Source: Aquibium pacificus (GTDB lineage: Bacteria; Pseudomonadota; Alphaproteobacteria; Rhizobiales; Rhizobiaceae). From it: a stretch of DNA of 64,000 nucleotides. This document shows, piece after piece, positions 61,036 to 64,000 of this stretch. The notes under the pieces are model-generated. The model did not search any database. It was not told the origin of the DNA and worked only from the letters and a program-made list of their open reading frames with translations. Location of the stretch: contig NZ_JBDPGJ010000001.1 of assembly GCF_040839445.1 (NCBI RefSeq), positions 806,001 to 870,000 on the forward strand. The letters run 5' to 3'. Both the position numbers and the translations under genes were made by a program. Numbering within the stretch: position 1 is the stretch's first letter; every line of letters begins with the position of its first letter.

Positions 61036-62157
61036 ATGACCGCCCTGCGAAACCGGCTTCCGTGGCAGTCGGTCCTGGCGCTGCTGCTGTGCCTCGCCGC
61101 GCTCTTCGGCCTGCCGCTGATCGCCGCGGATGGCAGCACGGGCGCGACGGGCCTCGTCTTGGCATTGATCGTCGCCAGCGCCGTCCTGCCCGTCGCCGGT
61201 CTGGCGAAAGCCGCCGAAGCCGCGCTGCTCTTCGTCTGCGTACATGCCGCCGCGTGGCTGCTGGTCGCCGCGATCGCCGGACACGAGGGAAAGGCTACGC
61301 TCGCCTTCTTCGCGCTGGTCGCCGCCGCCTGGCTCTGCGCCTGGCGGCTCGTGACAGTGCTCTCCGAAATCAGATCATCCTCTCGGCAGGCCGACGCGGT
61401 GCTGCGGCTGCTGGTGCCGGCGGTGTTCGGCGCCTGGCTTTTGATCCTCTGGGAAACCATCACGCGGGGCGCAGGGATCCCGTTCGTCCTCCTGCCGCCG
61501 CCGAGCGCGGTCGGCCTGCGCATCGCGCAGTCATGGCCGGTGCTGGCGGCGGACGTGAACCAGACGATCTTCAAGGCGGTCGTGATCGGCTATGCGATCG
61601 GCTGCGGCGCGGGCTTCGCCGTCGCGGTGCTGGCCGACCGGTTCCTGTTCCTGCGCCGCGGGCTCATGCCCATCGGCAACATGGTTTCGGCGCTCCCCAT
61701 CATCGGCATCGCGCCCATCATGGTCATGTGGTTCGGCTTCGACTGGCCGTCCAAGGCGGCGGTGGTCGTGGTGATGACCTTCTTTCCCATGTTGGTGAAC
61801 ACGGTCGCGGGGCTCGCGGCCTCCGGCGCGATGGAGCGCGACCTGATGCGCACCTATGCCGCCGGCTACTGGCAGACGCTGGCGAAGCTGCGGCTTCCAG
61901 CTGCGGCGCCCTTTATCTTCAACGCATTGAAAATCAACTCCACTTTGGCCCTCATAGGCGCTATCGTGGCGGAGTTTTTCGGCACGCCCGTGGTCGGCAT
62001 GGGTTTTCGCATCTCCACCGAGGTCGGCAGGATGAACGTCGACATGGTGTGGGCGGAGATCGCCGTCGCGGCGCTGGCGGGGTCGATCTTCTACGGGGTC
62101 CTGGCTCTCATCGAGCGGGCCGTGACGTTCTGGCATCCGTCTGTCCGCGGTGGATAG
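61036..62157 (+). CDS. ABC transporter permease (NMT1/SsuC type), long N-terminus
   Basis: A 373-aa permease. The first 120 residues hold four or five additional helices (LALLLCLAALFGLPLIAADG, LVLALIVASAVLPVAGLA, AAAWLLVAAIAG), followed by the usual six-helix permease with EAA loop RTYAAGYWQTLAKLRLPAAA. ATG at 61036; GTG at 61027 possible. Longer than family average (about 260), a feature of pyrimidine importers of this cluster. Confidence 0.86.
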   Translation: MTALRNRLPWQSVLALLLCLAALFGLPLIAADGSTGATGLVLALIVASAVLPVAGLAKAAEAALLFVCVHAAAWLLVAAIAGHEGKATLAFFALVAAAWLCAWRLVTVLSEIRSSSRQADAVLRLLVPAVFGAWLLILWETITRGAGIPFVLLPPPSAVGLRIAQSWPVLAADVNQTIFKAVVIGYAIGCGAGFAVAVLADRFLFLRRGLMPIGNMVSALPIIGIAPIMVMWFGFDWPSKAAVVVVMTFFPMLVNTVAGLAASGAMERDLMRTYAAGYWQTLAKLRLPAAAPFIFNALKINSTLALIGAIVAEFFGTPVVGMGFRISTEVGRMNVDMVWAEIAVAALAGSIFYGVLALIERAVTFWHPSVRGG

Positions 62158-62180
62158 GCGCAACTTCAGAGGGAAAAGAC

Positions 62181-63146
62181 ATGAGGAAAATGATCGTTTC
62201 GATGCTCGCGGGCGCCGTGTCGCTCGCCGCCCTGCCGGCGCTGGCCGCCGACGAGGTGACGCTGCAGCTGAAATGGGTCGCGCAGGCCCAGTTCGCCGGT
62301 TACTTCGTTGCCAAGGACAAGGGCTTCTACGAGGAAGAAGACCTCGACGTCACCATCAAGCCGGGCGGCCCCGACATCGCCCCCGAACAGGTGATCGCCG
62401 GCGGCGGCGCCGACGTGATCGTCACCTGGATGGCGGCCGCGCTCTCGGCGCGCGAGAAGGGCGTCAACCTGGTCAACATCGCCCAGCCGTTCAAGAACGC
62501 CGGCATGCAGCTCGTCTGCCCGGCCGACGGCCCGATCAAGACGGAAGCCGACTTCAAGGGCCATACGCTGGGCGTCTGGTTCTTCGGCAACGAGTATCCG
62601 TTCTACGCCTGGATGAACAAGCTCGGATACTCGACCGAGGGCGGCCCGGAAGGCGTCACGGTGCTCAAGCAGAGCTTCGACGTGCAGCCGCTGATCCAGA
62701 AGCAGGCCGACTGCATCTCGGTCATGACCTACAATGAGTACTGGCAGCTGATCGACGCCGGCTACAAGCCGGAAGACCTGATCGTCTTCAACTACACCGA
62801 GATGGGCAACGACCTGCTGGAGGACGGGCTCTACGCGCTTGAGGACAAGCTCCAGGATCCCGCGTTCAAGGACAAGATGGTCCGCTTCGTGCGCGCCTCC
62901 ATGAAGGGCTGGGAATATGCCATCGCCAACCCCGAGGAGGCGGCAGGCATCGTCATGGACAATGGCGGCCAGGACGAGAACCACCAGGTCCGCATGATGG
63001 GCGAGGTCGCCAAGCTGATCGGCGAGCCGGACGCCAAGCTGCGCGAGGATGCCTACGAGCGCACCGCCGACGCGCTGGTCAACCAGGGCATCATCAAGGA
63101 AAAGCCGGCAGGCGCCTGGACCGCGGACATCACCGACGCGATGTAG
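62181..63146 (+). CDS. ABC transporter substrate-binding protein (NMT1/THI5-like)
   Basis: A 321-aa periplasmic protein; ribosome-binding site AGAGGGAAAAGAC before the ATG. Signal peptide ending SLAALPALAA; mature start EVTLQLKWVAQAQFAGYFVA and motif DLDVTIKPGGPDIAPEQVIA are typical NMT1/ThiY sequences. Within a full uracil degradation operon, the ligand is likely a pyrimidine such as uracil, thymine or dihydro forms (inference). Ends the operon before a terminator hairpin. Confidence 0.9.
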   Translation: MRKMIVSMLAGAVSLAALPALAADEVTLQLKWVAQAQFAGYFVAKDKGFYEEEDLDVTIKPGGPDIAPEQVIAGGGADVIVTWMAAALSAREKGVNLVNIAQPFKNAGMQLVCPADGPIKTEADFKGHTLGVWFFGNEYPFYAWMNKLGYSTEGGPEGVTVLKQSFDVQPLIQKQADCISVMTYNEYWQLIDAGYKPEDLIVFNYTEMGNDLLEDGLYALEDKLQDPAFKDKMVRFVRASMKGWEYAIANPEEAAGIVMDNGGQDENHQVRMMGEVAKLIGEPDAKLREDAYERTADALVNQGIIKEKPAGAWTADITDAM

Positions 63147-63170
63147 GATTTTCCGGCACAGGATCCTTCG

Positions 63171-63194
63171 GAAGGGGCGGGTAACCGCCCCTTC
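63171..63194. terminator. Bidirectional terminator hairpin
   Basis: GAAGGGGCGG, loop GTAA, CCGCCCCTTC: a perfect 10-bp stem 24 bases after the binding-protein stop and just before the stop of the convergent transglutaminase. T-poor tail (TGCGTTT). Confidence 0.8.
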
Positions 63195-63200
63195 TGCGTT

Positions 63201-64000
63201 TCAGCGGGGCGTCAGCTCCGTGACCTCGTAGGTCCAGACGCGAAAACCCTTCAGCACGTGCGGCCCGAACGAGTTGACGAGCGGAATGTCCGCCGCGTCG
63301 CGGCCGCGGGCCACGACGATCCGGCCGATGCGCGGCACGTTGTTGCGCGGGTCGAACGTGTACCAGGTGTCGTCGAGATAGACCTCGATCCAGGCGCTGA
63401 AGTCCATCGGGTCGACGACGGGCACGCCGATGTCGCCGAGATGGCCGTTGACGTAGCGGGCCGGAATGTTGAGGCAGCGGCAGAACGCGACGGCGAGATG
63501 CGCGAAGTCGCGGCATACGCCGACCCGCTCGTGGTAGGCGTCGAATGCGGTGCGGGTCGAGCGCGCCTGCTGGTAATCGAACCGGATGTGGTCGTGGACG
63601 AAGTCGCAGATCGCCTGCACCCGGCCCCATCCCGGCGGCAGCGCGCCGAAGAGGTCCCAGGCGATCTGGCTCAGACGGTCGGTCTCGCAGTACCGGCTCC
63701 CCATGAGATAGACCAGGCAATCGTCCGGTAGATCCGGGACGGTTCGCTCGCGGGCGCCGGGCACCACGGGGTCAAGCTGGCCGTCGTCCTCGATCGTGGC
63801 ATCTCCCCACATAGTCAGGTCGCCGGCAGGCGCGACGAGACGGCGGCACAGATTGCCGAACATGTCCCGATAGCTCGACACGGGCACCTCGGGAGAGGTG
63901 AAGGTGGCTTCCGGGACCCGGATGTCGGGCCTGCGGTCCTCGTGGACCGAGAGGAGGCACACAAGCGCGGTCGGCTGCTGGCAGGTCAGCGTGATCTCGT
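63201..64000 (-). CDS. Transglutaminase family protein (N-terminus cut by right edge)
   Basis: The frame stays open to the window end, so the start lies outside. At least 266 residues: beta domain with TSPEVPVSSYRDMFGNLCRR, and papain-type core with Cys in RVGVCRDFAHLAVAFCR, His replaced or placed in FSAWIEVYLDDTWYTFDPRN (the usual HAW is SAW here) and Asp in FDPRN. This group (bacterial transglutaminase-like with CRDFAH) usually has a SAWxEV motif in this branch. It is the third gene of this family in the window, unlinked to the 16.6-23.3 kb cluster. Confidence 0.88.
   Translation of the reverse strand, partial: EITLTCQQPTALVCLLSVHEDRRPDIRVPEATFTSPEVPVSSYRDMFGNLCRRLVAPAGDLTMWGDATIEDDGQLDPVVPGARERTVPDLPDDCLVYLMGSRYCETDRLSQIAWDLFGALPPGWGRVQAICDFVHDHIRFDYQQARSTRTAFDAYHERVGVCRDFAHLAVAFCRCLNIPARYVNGHLGDIGVPVVDPMDFSAWIEVYLDDTWYTFDPRNNVPRIGRIVVARGRDAADIPLVNSFGPHVLKGFRVWTYEVTELTPR

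Noticed and set aside
1..64000. CRISPR arrays, tRNA or rRNA genes, phage integrase or IS transposase genes
   Set aside because: I looked for regularly spaced direct repeats, tRNA-like cloverleaf ends and transposase/integrase motifs in the translated frames and saw none; short palindromic elements are the only repeats recognised.

Overview
The window is a GC-rich (mostly about two-thirds GC) bacterial chromosome segment. Gene content points to an alphaproteobacterium of the Hyphomicrobiales, probably Phyllobacteriaceae/Mesorhizobium-like: NMT1-type and peptide ABC importers, the transglutaminase/ATP-grasp/alpha-E cluster, adenylate cyclase-TPR proteins, a RutR/PreTA/HydA pyrimidine pathway, and short GC-rich palindromic intergenic elements. 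This placement is inference; no rRNA or marker gene was seen.

Layout. 0-8 kb: tail of a SAM methyltransferase, then pbpC (penicillin-binding protein 1C) and a bacterial alpha-2-macroglobulin with a PAN domain, an envelope-defence pair. 8-9.4 kb: two flavodoxin-fold quinone reductases. 9.7-16.5 kb: a scavenging unit made of an FAD oxidoreductase, a cytosine deaminase-like amidohydrolase and a three-gene NMT1/ThiY-type ABC importer, with a divergent creatininase-family hydrolase. 16.6-23.3 kb: transglutaminase-DUF2126, circularly permuted ATP-grasp/alpha-E fusion, and a second transglutaminase; a further transglutaminase is cut by the right edge. 23.5-30.3 kb: a Tat-exported peptide-type binding protein, two permeases and a double ATPase with an unusual helix-hairpin-helix tail. 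30.4-33.2 kb: alpha/beta hydrolase, acyl-CoA dehydrogenase-like enzyme and HxlR regulator. 33.2-35.9 kb: a visibly AT-richer island of six small exported proteins. 36-42.8 kb: adenylate cyclase-TPR, L,D-transpeptidase, two small Cys-containing exported proteins, a lytic transglycosylase lipoprotein, an MttB-family methyltransferase, a VOC protein and a zeta-class GST.

43-63 kb holds a complete reductive pyrimidine pathway: PreTA (uracil to dihydrouracil), HydA (to N-carbamoyl-beta-alanine), an amidohydrolase (to beta-alanine) and an omega-amino acid aminotransferase (to malonate semialdehyde). It comes with a RutR-like TetR regulator and an NMT1-type ABC importer with two permeases. Two sites closely matching the E. 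coli RutR operator lie upstream of preT and between rutR and the aminotransferase. The pathway is interrupted by a pyruvate kinase-like gene, an EthD protein, a frameshifted NYN/OST-HTH gene, a MarR-controlled pair of membrane methyltransferase-like genes flanked by a direct 201-bp repeat of the rutR 3' end, and a mazEF toxin-antitoxin pair set between the amidohydrolase and HydA.

The most notable items are the RutR-like operators, the duplicated rutR 3' end framing a gene cassette, the membrane-domain/Rossmann methyltransferase fusion with degenerate membrane catalytic motif, the HhH-tailed ABC ATPase, the exported-protein island, and three head-to-head palindromic element pairs.
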